From Anaerolineales bacterium UBA1429 (GTDB lineage Bacteria; Chloroflexota; Anaerolineae; UBA1429), in NCBI GenBank assembly GCA_002329325.1, contig DCTX01000079.1, positions 6,745 through 46,188 of the forward strand: DNA of 39,444 bases, given 5' to 3'. The notes below the pieces were generated by a model. The model searched no databases and was not told where the DNA came from. It saw nothing but the letters and a program-made list of their open reading frames with translations. Positions 1-8,012 of the stretch are shown in pieces. Numbering within the stretch: position 1 is the first letter of the stretch; each line of letters starts with the position of its first letter. A program made the translations under genes and the position numbers.

Positions 1-145
1 TTCGCCGACACCTTTTGAAAAAGCGCCGTTAAAAGCATGGGAATTACAGGCGTCCGACTGGAAAAAAGTGCGCAGGGAATACGTCAAGATTCTGTGGTTT
101 CTAATCTATTCCCCCTGGGCAAAGGAGGAAATATCGGGATAGCGT
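1..145. other. AT-rich non-coding end of window
   Basis: No supported gene. The stretch is close to half A+T, unlike the GC-rich remainder, and matches the AT-rich 3' part of the adjacent sigma factor gene. A good Shine-Dalgarno-like string (AAAGGAGG near 121-128) is not followed by a start codon at a useful distance. No terminator hairpin is visible for the sigma gene. Confidence 0.5.
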
Positions 146-1318
146 TTAGTTGTCCGGTTTGAGATAGGGAAGGGCCAGCTGTACTTTTTTCAGGGCCTGC
201 TTTTCAATCTGGCGGGCGCGTTCCCGGGTGATATTGTATTTATCGCCGATTTCCTGAAGGGTGAGCGGGTCATCCGCCATGATCCGGTGCTGGATGATAA
301 AGCTTTCCCTTTCGTTGAGATTGGCCAGCGCTCCGGCGATGTCTCGCTTGACCAGGCTTCTTTCGGCGTTCTTAATCAGCGATACTTCCTGGTTGTCACC
401 ATCATGCGTGAGAAAATCAAGATGCGACGTTTCTCCGTCATCATTGATGAATTCATTGAGCGACAGATCGCGCGAGCCCATGCGCAAATCCATTTCGGCG
501 ACCTCGGAGCCCTTCACACCTAGAGAATCCGCGATTTCGCTGAATTCAGGATTCTTTTTCGAAAGGGTCTCCAGTTCTTTTTTTGCCTGGCTTAATTTGA
601 AAAAAAGCTTTCTCTGGGCCTGGGTCGTTCCGATTTTCACGATGCTCCAGGACTTGATCAGATAATTCTGAATATAGGCGCGAATCCACCACACCGCGTA
701 GGAAATGAGGCGGTAGCCTTTGTAGGGGTCGAATTTTTTCACCGCATGAATCAGGCCGATGTTGCCTTCCTGGATCAGATCCAGCATCGGCACACCCTGG
801 CCAAGGTACTTTTTGGCCACGCTCACGACGAGGCGCGTATTGGCCTCCACCAGGCGTGTGCGGGCCTGTTCCCCGACCCTGACGATCTCTTCCAGTTCCT
901 CGCGCTGCTCCTCGGTCAGGTTCGACCCGCGCAGCTTTTTGCACGCATTGACACCCGCCTCGATGTGCTTGGCCAACAGCACCTCCTCCTCGGCAGTGAG
1001 CAGGGCCACCTGGCCCATCTGCTTCAGATAGAGGCTGACGGTGTCATCGGCAGCTATCCCCTCTAAATCGACCCGCGTCCTACGCCGGAGGAGTTCGTCC
1101 TCCAGGCTGTCCATGTCTTCGTGGTGCCCGTTCGACTCATCATCGTCGTCGTCCAGATCATCGAGGCTTTCCAGATCGCCCTCTTCTTCGATGTCCTCGA
1201 CACTGACGACATCTGCTTCATCGTCCAGGACCTGGTCCGACAGGTCCTGATCTTCGATCTCCTGGTCTTCCAGTTCCTCGTCGGTCGCCGCCTCGAAATC
1301 GTCTTTGCGCAATGCCAC
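146..1318 (-). CDS. Sigma-70 family factor, SigA-like N-terminus and RpoH-like C-terminus
   Basis: A 390-residue RNA polymerase sigma factor that would direct core polymerase to promoters. It begins at GTG (1316-1318) with a GAGGGAG ribosome site upstream. Residues 1-70 are strongly acidic. Region 1.2 lies near 92-122, region 2 near 157-235 (DLIQEGNIGL, YAVWWIRAYIQNYL) and region 4 near 335-385 with a helix-turn-helix (TRERARQIEKQALKK). The segment QAQRKLFFKL near 233-242 is an RpoH box, the mark of heat-shock sigma-32 factors. The N-terminal half instead resembles housekeeping SigA, which RpoH proteins normally do not. Base composition changes at the same point: bases 146 to about 780 are roughly 45% G+C, while 780-1318 is over 60%. 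The gene may be a natural recombinant or an assembly join. A specific symbol is withheld for that reason. Confidence 0.85.
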   Translation of the reverse strand: MALRKDDFEAATDEELEDQEIEDQDLSDQVLDDEADVVSVEDIEEEGDLESLDDLDDDDDESNGHHEDMDSLEDELLRRRTRVDLEGIAADDTVSLYLKQMGQVALLTAEEEVLLAKHIEAGVNACKKLRGSNLTEEQREELEEIVRVGEQARTRLVEANTRLVVSVAKKYLGQGVPMLDLIQEGNIGLIHAVKKFDPYKGYRLISYAVWWIRAYIQNYLIKSWSIVKIGTTQAQRKLFFKLSQAKKELETLSKKNPEFSEIADSLGVKGSEVAEMDLRMGSRDLSLNEFINDDGETSHLDFLTHDGDNQEVSLIKNAERSLVKRDIAGALANLNERESFIIQHRIMADDPLTLQEIGDKYNITRERARQIEKQALKKVQLALPYLKPDN

Positions 1319-1614
1319 TTTGACTCCCTCGTCTGTCAGGTCCGCATACGCTCAACCACCATCGTATGCCCCGGCCAACCTGTACGAACGCGTTACGACT
1401 TGCCTCCTTGCCCACGTGACTGCGAACGCTTTGCGGCAAACAAAAAGACCCGGCTCGTCAGCCTCCTTGCCTGTCAAGGGAGGGCGAGACCGAGTCCATC
1501 CACATTGGGTATCATCCGCCGCATCTACGACCATCCATTTGTGTGCACCTATACTCCAGATTATACCCGCAAGGAGCCTCCAGGTCAACTGTTTGACGGG
1601 TCTGTTTTCGATCG
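1319..1614. other. Intergenic leader of the sigma factor gene
   Basis: These 296 bases hold the sigma gene promoter (1560-1588) and about 235 nt of untranslated leader. On the minus strand the leader contains an imperfect hairpin with CCTC-CTTG arms and, about 20 nt further, a T-rich stretch (TCTTTTTGTTTG). This could be weak attenuation, but I do not see a convincing terminator. No small gene is supported. Confidence 0.45.
1560..1588 (-). promoter_or_regulatory. Sigma-70 promoter for the sigma factor gene
   Basis: On the minus strand TTGACC (1583-1588) and a perfect TATAAT (1560-1565) are separated by 17 bp. The predicted start near 1553 gives a leader of about 235 nt before the GTG start at 1318. 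Confidence 0.75.
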
Positions 1615-2580
1615 TCAGGGGCGATTGAGCAAATCGCGGGCTGCCGGCAGGCCACCCGCAGCCTGGGCGGCCCACACACCGTTGACGATGGCATAGGCTA
1701 CGGCCCGCGCCGCCATCTCCGTCAGGGCGGGCTCCTGGGGAGGCAGCGCCCCGGTGGAGAGGGCAAAGAGGGTGTCGCCATCCCACAGGGTGTGGGCGGG
1801 GCGAATGGCCCGCGCCAGGCCATCATGCCCGGCGGCGGCCAGCCGATTGGCCGCCGCCACATCCAGGAGGGCGTTGGTGGCCACCACGCCGATGACGGTG
1901 TTGCCCATGGGGGGCGAGGCGGATTCGTGGGGACCGCCCAGCGCATCGCAGAAGCCGGGGCCATTGGGGCGGCGCGCCCCGGCCACGATCGCGCCGCTCT
2001 CCGGATCGTGGATGTTGCCCACCGCATTGACCACCACCAGCGCGCCGACGACCAGGTCGCCGCGCCGCAGGCTGGCCATGCCCAGGCCGCCCTTGACGGC
2101 CTGGCTCCCGCCCAGCAGCTTGGCCACCGTGGCGCCCATGCCGGCGCCAACGTTGCCCTGGCCCTGGGCCGCAGCGGTGGCGGCCCGGGCCGCCGCGTAG
2201 CCCATGGCCGCATCGGGGCGCACCGTGGCGCTCCCGACCGTCAGATCAAAGATGACGGCGCCCGGCACGATGGGTACCCGGGCAGGCCCCGTCTCGTAGC
2301 CGATGCCCTGCTCCTCCAGGTAGCGCATGACGCCGTCGGCGGCGGCCAGGCCAAAGGCGCTGCCGCCCGTGAGCAGGATGGCGTGGGCCTGCTCCACCAG
2401 CATACCCGGCTGCAGCAGGGCGGTCTCGCGGGTGCCGGGGGCGAACCCGCGCACCAGGCCGCCCGCCACGGCGCCCTGGCCGCACAGGATGACGGTGCAG
2501 CCCGTCAGGGCCGCCGCATCATCGGCATGGCCCACGGCCAGGCCGGGGACATCGGTGAGGCTACCGGGATACCGCGCCAT
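1615..2580 (-). CDS. P1 family peptidase (DmpA/L-aminopeptidase-D-esterase type)
   Basis: A 321-residue protein of the P1 (DmpA-like) Ntn-hydrolase family, whose members cleave themselves into two chains and act as aminopeptidases or esterases. Family features seen are DVPGLAVGH near the N-terminus, the glycine-rich LLTGGSAFGLAAADGV segment, NVGAGMGATV in the middle, and GNTVIGVVATNA, where self-cleavage is expected before the Thr. The ATG at 2580 is chosen because GGGAGG lies 7 nt upstream. The open frame continues further but is not conserved in character. It overlaps the end of coaBC by 20 bp and is the last gene of the ecf-coa operon. The natural substrate cannot be told. A role in releasing beta-alanine or pantothenate-like peptides would fit the neighbours but is speculation. 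Confidence 0.88.
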   Translation of the reverse strand: MARYPGSLTDVPGLAVGHADDAAALTGCTVILCGQGAVAGGLVRGFAPGTRETALLQPGMLVEQAHAILLTGGSAFGLAAADGVMRYLEEQGIGYETGPARVPIVPGAVIFDLTVGSATVRPDAAMGYAAARAATAAAQGQGNVGAGMGATVAKLLGGSQAVKGGLGMASLRRGDLVVGALVVVNAVGNIHDPESGAIVAGARRPNGPGFCDALGGPHESASPPMGNTVIGVVATNALLDVAAANRLAAAGHDGLARAIRPAHTLWDGDTLFALSTGALPPQEPALTEMAARAVAYAIVNGVWAAQAAGGLPAARDLLNRP

Positions 2581-3790
2581 AGCGTTCCTCCCACAGGGTG
2601 GCCACCCTCGCCAGGATGCGCTCCGCCACGACGAACTTGTCCAGCAGGGGCAGGGCCTCGGGCGGGGCATGGGGGCTCAGCAGGGTGACGCGGTTGTCGG
2701 GTGTGCCAAAGCCCGCATCGCTGGCGCTCACGTCGTTGGCGACCAGCAGGTCGAGGCGCTTGCGCTCCAGCTTGCCCTGGGCGTTCTCCAGTAGGTTCTC
2801 CGTCTCGGCGGCGAACCCGACCACGATCCCGGGCCGGCCGTCCTCGCGCGCGAGGGCCACCGCAGCCAGGATGTCCTGGGTGCGCTCCAACTCCAGGACC
2901 AGGTCCTCGTCGGCCTTCTTGATCTTGTGCTCGGCGCGGCGCGCGGGGCGATAATCGGCCACGGCGGCGGCCATCACCAGCACGTCGGTCTGGGGGCGGC
3001 GCTCCAGCACGGCGTGGGCCATCTCGGCGGCGGTGCCCACGGGCACGATCTCCACGCCCAGGACGGGGGCCAGGCCTACGTTGGCGCTCACCAGGGTCAC
3101 CTGGGCGCCCATATCGCGGGCGGCCTCGGCCAGGGCATAGCCCATGCGCCCGGAGGAACGGTTGCCCAGGTGCCGCACGGGATCCAGCGGTTCCTGGGTG
3201 CCGCCGGCGGTCACCAACACCCGCAAGCCCGCCAGCGGGCCGTGGCGGCCCAGGGTCTGGCGAAGGGCGGTCAGGAGCTCGGGGGTATCCACCAGGCGGC
3301 CGCGGCCCATGCGCCCCGAGGCCAGGCGCCCCTCTCCGGGCCCCACGATCACCGCGCCCCGCTGGGCCAACAGGGCCACGTTGGCCTGGGTGGCCGGATG
3401 CTCCCACATCTCGGCATCCATGGCTGGCGCCAGCACCAGGGGCGCCGTGCTGGCCAGGACCGTGGTGGTGAGCAGGTTGTCAGCCAGGCCCAGGGCCAGC
3501 TTGGCCAGGGTATTGGCGGTGGCGGGGGCGATCACGACCAGATCCGCCTTCTTGGCCAGGGAGATGTGGGCCATGTCCATGCTATCCAGCAGCTTGAACA
3601 TGTCTACGGAGACCGGGCGCTTGCTCAGGGTCTGAAACGCCAACGGCGTGACGAACTCGAGGGCCGCCTCGGTCATGATCACGTCGACGCCGGCGCCGGC
3701 CTGCACCAGCTTGCTGCACAGGTCAACGGCCTTGTAGCAGGCGATGCCGCCGGTGACGCCCAGCACCACATTCTTGCCCTGGAGGATCAT
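2561..3790 (-). CDS. coaBC: Bifunctional phosphopantothenoylcysteine decarboxylase / phosphopantothenate-cysteine ligase
   Basis: A 409-residue two-domain enzyme of coenzyme A synthesis. The CoaB half joins 4'-phosphopantothenate to cysteine using CTP or ATP, and the FMN-dependent CoaC half decarboxylates the product. CoaC spans about 1-185: GVTGGIACYK, catalytic His75 in MAHISL, and PAMDAEMW at 122-129. CoaB spans about 186-405: VTAGGTQEPLDPVRHLGNRS, AAAVADYRP, KIKK and VGFAAETEN. Two CoaC positions differ from E. coli Dfp: Asp125 replaces Asn and Ser158 (ASGRMGRGR) replaces Cys. Related substitutions occur in other phyla as I recall, so activity is still expected. The start overlaps the coaX stop by 4 bases (ATGA), indicating translational coupling. 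Confidence 0.95.
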   Translation of the reverse strand: MILQGKNVVLGVTGGIACYKAVDLCSKLVQAGAGVDVIMTEAALEFVTPLAFQTLSKRPVSVDMFKLLDSMDMAHISLAKKADLVVIAPATANTLAKLALGLADNLLTTTVLASTAPLVLAPAMDAEMWEHPATQANVALLAQRGAVIVGPGEGRLASGRMGRGRLVDTPELLTALRQTLGRHGPLAGLRVLVTAGGTQEPLDPVRHLGNRSSGRMGYALAEAARDMGAQVTLVSANVGLAPVLGVEIVPVGTAAEMAHAVLERRPQTDVLVMAAAVADYRPARRAEHKIKKADEDLVLELERTQDILAAVALAREDGRPGIVVGFAAETENLLENAQGKLERKRLDLLVANDVSASDAGFGTPDNRVTLLSPHAPPEALPLLDKFVVAERILARVATLWEERYGAVSR

Positions 3791-4560
3791 GCCGCGCCTC
3801 GGTTCAGGTCATAGATCAGGCGCAGGCCCTTGAGGGTCAGCCAGATATCCACGTGCTCGATGACGGGCGTCTCTTTGGCGATGATCTGGGCCAGGCCTCC
3901 GGTGGCGATGACACGCATCTCCTCGCCCAGCTCGCGCCGAAAGCGCGTCACCATGCCCTCCACCAGCCCCACATAGCCGAACAAGATGCCAGAGCGCATG
4001 GCATCCACCGTGTTGCTGCCGATGGCCTTGGGCGGCCGCTGCAGGTCGATGCGCGGCAGACGGGCCGTGCGCTGAAAGAGGGCCTCGGCGGCCACCCGCA
4101 CGCCGGGGGCGATGGCGCCGCCCAGATACTCGCCCCTGGCGGAGAGGGCGTCAAAGGTGGTGCCTGTGCCGAAATCCACGATGCAGGCCGGCCCACCATA
4201 GAGCCGGTAGGCGGCCGCCACGTTCACCACCCGGTCGGCGCCCACCTCCTGGGGCCGGTCGTAGCGGATATCCACGCCCGTTTTGACGCCCACGCCCACC
4301 ACCAGGGGCTCCACGTGGAAATAGTCCTCCACCAGCTCGCGAAACCTGTCGGTCAGGGGAGGCACCACGCTGGCGATGATCACGTCCTCCACGGCCGCAG
4401 ACGATAGCCCGGCATGCCCCAGCAGGTTCATGACCAACATGGCGTACTCGTCGGGCATGCGATCGTGGTCGGTGTTGATGCGCCAGTGGGTGCGCAGCTC
4501 CTGCCCCTGATAGAGGCCCAGGACGATGTTGGTGTTGCCGATATCGATGCAGAGCAGCAT
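3787..4560 (-). CDS. coaX: Type III pantothenate kinase
   Basis: A 257-residue cytosolic kinase that phosphorylates pantothenate, the first step of coenzyme A synthesis. It has the ASKHA-fold signatures of type III PanK: DIGNTN at 6-11, GADR at 107-110 with the catalytic Asp, and DFGTGTTFD at 129-137. Type III enzymes are typically not feedback-inhibited by CoA, so control at uptake or transcription would make sense. It lies 13 bp after the ECF S component gene and overlaps coaBC by 4 bases, so its product is handed to the next gene's enzyme. Length is normal for the family. Confidence 0.95.
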   Translation of the reverse strand: MLLCIDIGNTNIVLGLYQGQELRTHWRINTDHDRMPDEYAMLVMNLLGHAGLSSAAVEDVIIASVVPPLTDRFRELVEDYFHVEPLVVGVGVKTGVDIRYDRPQEVGADRVVNVAAAYRLYGGPACIVDFGTGTTFDALSARGEYLGGAIAPGVRVAAEALFQRTARLPRIDLQRPPKAIGSNTVDAMRSGILFGYVGLVEGMVTRFRRELGEEMRVIATGGLAQIIAKETPVIEHVDIWLTLKGLRLIYDLNRGAA

Positions 4561-4573
4561 TGCCTGCTCCTTT

Positions 4574-5281
4574 CTAGAGCTGTGAGCCGCGCCGGCGCGA
4601 GCCGATCTGACGCACCGCCCCCACGACGATGACCACCACGATGGCCGAGACCACCGCCTCGGGGATGCCCTGGCTCAGGCCGATGCCCAGGGCCACCTCC
4701 GGCGTGACGCCCGCCACCTGGCGCAGCACGGCGGCGGTGAGCACCAGCACCGTGTTGGTGAGCGATCCGGCGATGCCGGCCGTCGCCAGGCTCACCACGG
4801 CCACATCCTGCTTGCGCAGCCAGTAGGCCACGGCCACAGCCCCCGCCACGGCCGCGACCGCGATCAGGATGCCCAGCCACAGGTAGCTCTTGGAGACCTC
4901 GTAAGCAGCATACAGGATGAAGGCCACGACCACAACCAGCAGACCGGTGAGGGTGGACACCTTGCTGCGGCGCAGGGCATGGTACACCCAGGCCGCCGTG
5001 ACACCGATCAGGAGCCGCGGGAAGATGATGACCAGCGGATCCTTGATGGGCACCAGCGGGCTGATAAAGCTGGCAAAGCCAAAGCCCAGCGATACGATGA
5101 GGCCCACCAGCGGCCCTTCGAGGATGCCCCCGATGATGGCGGGGATGTGGGCGATGGTGGCGCTGCCGGCAGGGGTGGGCACCGGGATAAAGCCCACCGG
5201 CGTCAGCGCGAGCAGCAGCGTGATGGCGATCAACAACCCGGCTGTGATGACCCGACGAATCGCTCTGTCTTCTGTTTGCAT
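4574..5281 (-). CDS. ECF transporter S component, probably pantothenate (PanT-like)
   Basis: A 235-residue hydrophobic protein with about six predicted membrane segments. It is the substrate-binding (S) subunit of an energy-coupling factor vitamin importer and works with the EcfT-EcfA1-EcfA2 module encoded just upstream. The motif TPVGFIPVPTPAGSATIAHI followed by PAIIGGILEGP matches the ECF S family that includes predicted pantothenate carriers. The vitamin is inferred from position: the next two genes use pantothenate to make CoA. A ribosome site (GGGAG) precedes the ATG. Another vitamin cannot be excluded from the sequence alone. Confidence 0.85.
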   Translation of the reverse strand: MQTEDRAIRRVITAGLLIAITLLLALTPVGFIPVPTPAGSATIAHIPAIIGGILEGPLVGLIVSLGFGFASFISPLVPIKDPLVIIFPRLLIGVTAAWVYHALRRSKVSTLTGLLVVVVAFILYAAYEVSKSYLWLGILIAVAAVAGAVAVAYWLRKQDVAVVSLATAGIAGSLTNTVLVLTAAVLRQVAGVTPEVALGIGLSQGIPEAVVSAIVVVIVVGAVRQIGSRRRGSQL

Positions 5282-5325
5282 GCTTGTCTCCCTCGAAAGA
5301 TGATCTTGCGCTACACGCGGCCCGG

Positions 5326-6156
5326 CTACGTCACGGCGACCTGGCCGAGCAGGATGCCGGCCAGCAAGAGCACGGCCAACGAAATGACGACATAATCCAG
5401 CGGCCGGTAGGTGGGCTGCACGAGACGGGTGCGCCCGCGCCCGCCCTGGTAGCAGCGCGCCTGCATCGCCAGGGTGAGCTCCTCGACGCGCCGGAACAGG
5501 TCCACGAACAGGGGGACCACCAGATTGCCCAGGGTGCGCACGTTCTGCAGCAGCTTCCAGCGGCTGCGCGGCTCCAGCGCCACGCCCCTGGCGCGCTGGG
5601 CCAGCATGATGCTCTCCAGCGTCTCACCAAAGATGGGCATAAAGCGCAAGGCGATGCTGCCCACCAGGGCCAGCTCATGCCCCGGCAAGCCGATGCGGTC
5701 CAGCGGCCGCAAGAGCAGCTCGATGGCCGTGGAGAGCCCACTGCTGGTGGTGGCGCTGGTCAACAGGGTGACCAGCAGCACCAGGTTCACCAGCCGCACC
5801 AGCGAGCTGAGGGCCAGCAGCACTCGCAGGGCGACGGAGGGGACCACCAGCGCGCCGCCCGCTGCGCCCGTCTCGCGGGCAAAGAGGAACTGGAACAGGG
5901 CCAGCACCAAGAACACGGGCAGCAGCGGCCGCAGCGGCGCCAAGAGGACGCGCCAGGGAATGCGCGCCAGGGCCGCGATTAGTAGCACCATCGCCAGCAA
6001 CCCCAGGTGGATAGCCGTGGCGTTGGCCAGCACCATCGCCACGGTCAGCAGGCCCGCCGCCAACAGCTTGGCGCGGGGGTCCAGCCGGTGCACGGCCGAA
6101 TCCGTGGGCACATAGTGGCCGATGCTGACGTACCTCAGCCCCTCAGCGCGCGCCAT
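5326..6156 (-). CDS. ecfT: ECF transporter transmembrane subunit EcfT
   Basis: A 276-residue membrane protein that couples the two ATPases to the S component. It has several hydrophobic segments in residues 30-135, and the two family coupling motifs appear as ARG at 189-191 (AQRARG) and ARC at 233-235 (AMQARCYQGG). These short helices sit in grooves of the EcfA dimer. The ATG overlaps the end of ecfA2 by 22 bp. A 44-bp gap separates it from the S component gene, consistent with a dedicated group I ECF operon. Confidence 0.93.
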   Translation of the reverse strand: MARAEGLRYVSIGHYVPTDSAVHRLDPRAKLLAAGLLTVAMVLANATAIHLGLLAMVLLIAALARIPWRVLLAPLRPLLPVFLVLALFQFLFARETGAAGGALVVPSVALRVLLALSSLVRLVNLVLLVTLLTSATTSSGLSTAIELLLRPLDRIGLPGHELALVGSIALRFMPIFGETLESIMLAQRARGVALEPRSRWKLLQNVRTLGNLVVPLFVDLFRRVEELTLAMQARCYQGGRGRTRLVQPTYRPLDYVVISLAVLLLAGILLGQVAVT

Positions 6157-6998
6157 ATGGCCTCCTCAGCTTCGTCGTCGGTCAGCGGCTCGCCCGGCAC
6201 GTCCAGCCCGCCTGCGCGCAGGCGCAGGATGGCGTTCACCACCGGCGGGCGCAACAGGCCGTGCTGCTCCAACGACTCGCCGCCGTAAAAGACCTGGCGC
6301 GGCGCGCCCTCGGCGACCGTGCGCCCGCGCGCCAACACCGTCACCCGGTCGGCCAGCTCGGCCACCTCGCTCATATCGTTGGAGACGATCAGCACCGTCA
6401 TCCCCTGTTCATCGCGCAGGCGGCGCAGCAGCCCATGGATGCGGGCGCGGCCCTCAGGGTCCAGCCCGGTGGTGGCTTCATCCAGGATGAGCAGCTCGGG
6501 CTGCATGGCTAGCACCCCGGCGATGGCGGCCCTCCGCATCTCGCCACCGCTGAGGGAGAAGGTCTGGCGGTCCTTGAAGGCCTCGAAATCGAGGCCCACG
6601 GCCTCCATGGCTTGGCGCACCCGCGCGCGCAGCACCTCGCCGACCAGGCCCAACTGGCGCGGGCCATAGGCGATGTCATCTCCCACGAAACGCTCGAACA
6701 ACTGGTGGTGTGGGTGCTGGAACACCAACCCCACCTTGCGGCGCAGCTCCTCCAGGCGCACGGCGGGGTCGGCCAGGTCCTGGCCCAAGACCACGACGCG
6801 CCCATAGGAGTGGGGGCGCTGCAGGCCGTTGAGGAACGAGACCAGGGTCGTCTTGCCCGCACCGCCCGGCCCGATCAGGGCGCCGATCTCGCCGCGCTGC
6901 AGCGTCAAATCGGCCCCGTGCAGCGCCGGCGTCGCCATCGGCGTATCGGCCAGGTGGATGTGGGTCAGCTCGCGGACGATCACCGCCGGCTCGCTCAT
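6135..6998 (-). CDS. ecfA2: ECF transporter ATPase EcfA2 (EcfA')
   Basis: A 287-residue ABC ATPase powering vitamin uptake as a heterodimer with EcfA1. Walker A is GPGGAGKT at 43-50, the Q-loop is FQHPHHQ, the signature LSGGE is at 149-153 and Walker B is ILDEATTGLDP near 171. The switch (H-loop) histidine is replaced by Asn207 (IVSNDMSEV, where relatives have VSHDM), so the site using this subunit's Walker A may hydrolyse ATP poorly. The frame is open far upstream to 7979, but that part is a shadow of ecfA1. The ATG at 6998 overlaps the ecfA1 stop by 4 bases (ATGA). Confidence 0.93.
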   Translation of the reverse strand: MSEPAVIVRELTHIHLADTPMATPALHGADLTLQRGEIGALIGPGGAGKTTLVSFLNGLQRPHSYGRVVVLGQDLADPAVRLEELRRKVGLVFQHPHHQLFERFVGDDIAYGPRQLGLVGEVLRARVRQAMEAVGLDFEAFKDRQTFSLSGGEMRRAAIAGVLAMQPELLILDEATTGLDPEGRARIHGLLRRLRDEQGMTVLIVSNDMSEVAELADRVTVLARGRTVAEGAPRQVFYGGESLEQHGLLRPPVVNAILRLRAGGLDVPGEPLTDDEAEEAIWRALRG

Positions 6999-7843
6999 TC
7001 GGCGCCCTCCCGGCAGGCCAAAACTGCCTGCACCAGAGCATCTTGTGAAAGGATGGGCGTGGGCAGCTCCAGGCCCCTGGCGGCCAGCCCGCGGGCCAGG
7101 CGCGCGGCTAGGGGCACCTGCAGCCCGGCAGCCTGGCACAGGGCCTCCTGGGCAAAGATGGCCTGGGGCGTATCCAGCGCGGCGATGGCGCCCTCGGCCA
7201 GCACCAACACGCGGTCGGCCAGGGCGGCCTCCTCCATAAAGTGGGTCACGTTCACCAGGGCCATGCCCTGGGCCTGGAGCGCGCCCACCGTCTCCATCAC
7301 CTGCTGGCGGGCCAGGGGGTCCAGCATGGCGGTGGCCTCGTCCAGGATCAGGCAGCGGGGCTCCATGGCCAGGGCGGCTGCGATGGCCAGCTTGGCCTTC
7401 TGCCCCGCCGAGAGGTAGCGCGGGTCGCGGCTGCGGGGGGCGTCCAGGGCGACGCGCTCCAGGGCCGTGTCGACGCGGCGGCGCAGCTCGGCGCGGGGGA
7501 CGCCCAGGTTCTCGGGGCCAAAGGCCACTTCCTCTTCGATGCTGGTGGTCACGAACTGGTTCTCGGGGTTCTGGAAGACCATGCCCACGGCGGAGCGGAT
7601 GTCGGCCCAGGCGGCGCGGTCGCGGGTGTTGCGCTCCAGGGCCCAGACGTCGCCATCGGAGGGGATCAGGAGGGCGTTCAGGCACTTGGCCAGGGTGGAT
7701 TTCCCCGAGCCGTTGCGCCCCACCACGGCCAGATGCTCGCCCTCGGCCAGGGCAAAGGAGATGCCGTTCAGGGCAGGGATGGGGAGGGCGCTCTCGGGAT
7801 TGTAGGTATAGCGCAGGTTCTCGATGCGGATCAGGCTCGCCAC
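6995..7843 (-). CDS. ecfA1: ECF transporter ATPase EcfA1
   Basis: A 282-residue ABC ATPase, first gene of the operon. Walker A is GRNGSGKST at 42-50, the Q-loop FQNPENQ near 90-95, the signature LSAGQ at 144-148 (usually LSGGQ), Walker B LILDEA near 165-170 and the switch His at 201 (VTHFMEE). The frame is open to 7963, but similarity begins at ASLIRIENLRYTY. I therefore place the start at GTG 7841-7843, with a G-rich string upstream; this start is less certain than the gene. About 15 nt upstream is an intrinsic terminator in the leader, so expression is probably regulated by read-through. Confidence 0.92.
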   Translation of the reverse strand: MASLIRIENLRYTYNPESALPIPALNGISFALAEGEHLAVVGRNGSGKSTLAKCLNALLIPSDGDVWALERNTRDRAAWADIRSAVGMVFQNPENQFVTTSIEEEVAFGPENLGVPRAELRRRVDTALERVALDAPRSRDPRYLSAGQKAKLAIAAALAMEPRCLILDEATAMLDPLARQQVMETVGALQAQGMALVNVTHFMEEAALADRVLVLAEGAIAALDTPQAIFAQEALCQAAGLQVPLAARLARGLAARGLELPTPILSQDALVQAVLACREGAE

Positions 7844-8012
7844 AGGCCATGCCCCCAGAAAACAAGAAACCCTCGCGCGCGACGCACGAGGGCAGCATGA
7901 GGGCACAAGCCTCCAGGCAACGTATCCTGCCGTCTCGGTCGCAACGCGATCCAAGCGACGCACTGGTCAAACGATCCACTCGCTAGGCGCCTTGCGGTCA
8001 CCTGCGGAAAAG
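7844..8012 (-). promoter_or_regulatory. Structured 5' leader of the ecf-coa operon, riboswitch candidate
   Basis: About 160 nt of untranslated RNA runs from the predicted transcription start near 8006 to the GTG at 7843. Before the terminator it contains several complementary segments on the minus strand: AGCGA with TCGCT, GTCGC with GCGAC, GGCA with TGCC, and GAGG with CCTC. I compared it by eye with TPP, FMN, SAM, cobalamin, THF, glycine and ZTP riboswitch consensus boxes and recognise none. It belongs to no class I can name. Confidence 0.45.
7858..7892 (-). terminator. Intrinsic terminator in the ecf operon leader
   Basis: On the minus strand a 10-bp stem (CCCTCGTGCG with CGCGCGAGGG, one G-T pair) with a 3-nt loop is followed directly by TTTCTTGTTTTC. 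It lies 15 nt before the ecfA1 start. The gene on the far side is divergent, so no upstream minus-strand gene needs terminating here. That points to a leader attenuator, probably the expression platform of a riboswitch. Confidence 0.75.

Noticed and set aside
6135..7979. A 614-codon open frame covering ecfA2 and most of ecfA1
   Set aside because: Only the part from 6998 downward is the ATPase. The upstream half is Pro/Arg/Gly-rich shadow text opposite the real ecfA1 frame.
7844..8012. Known riboswitch classes (TPP, FMN, SAM, cobalamin, THF, glycine, ZTP) in the ecf leader
   Set aside because: Their invariant boxes are not found by eye; kept as an unassigned structured leader.
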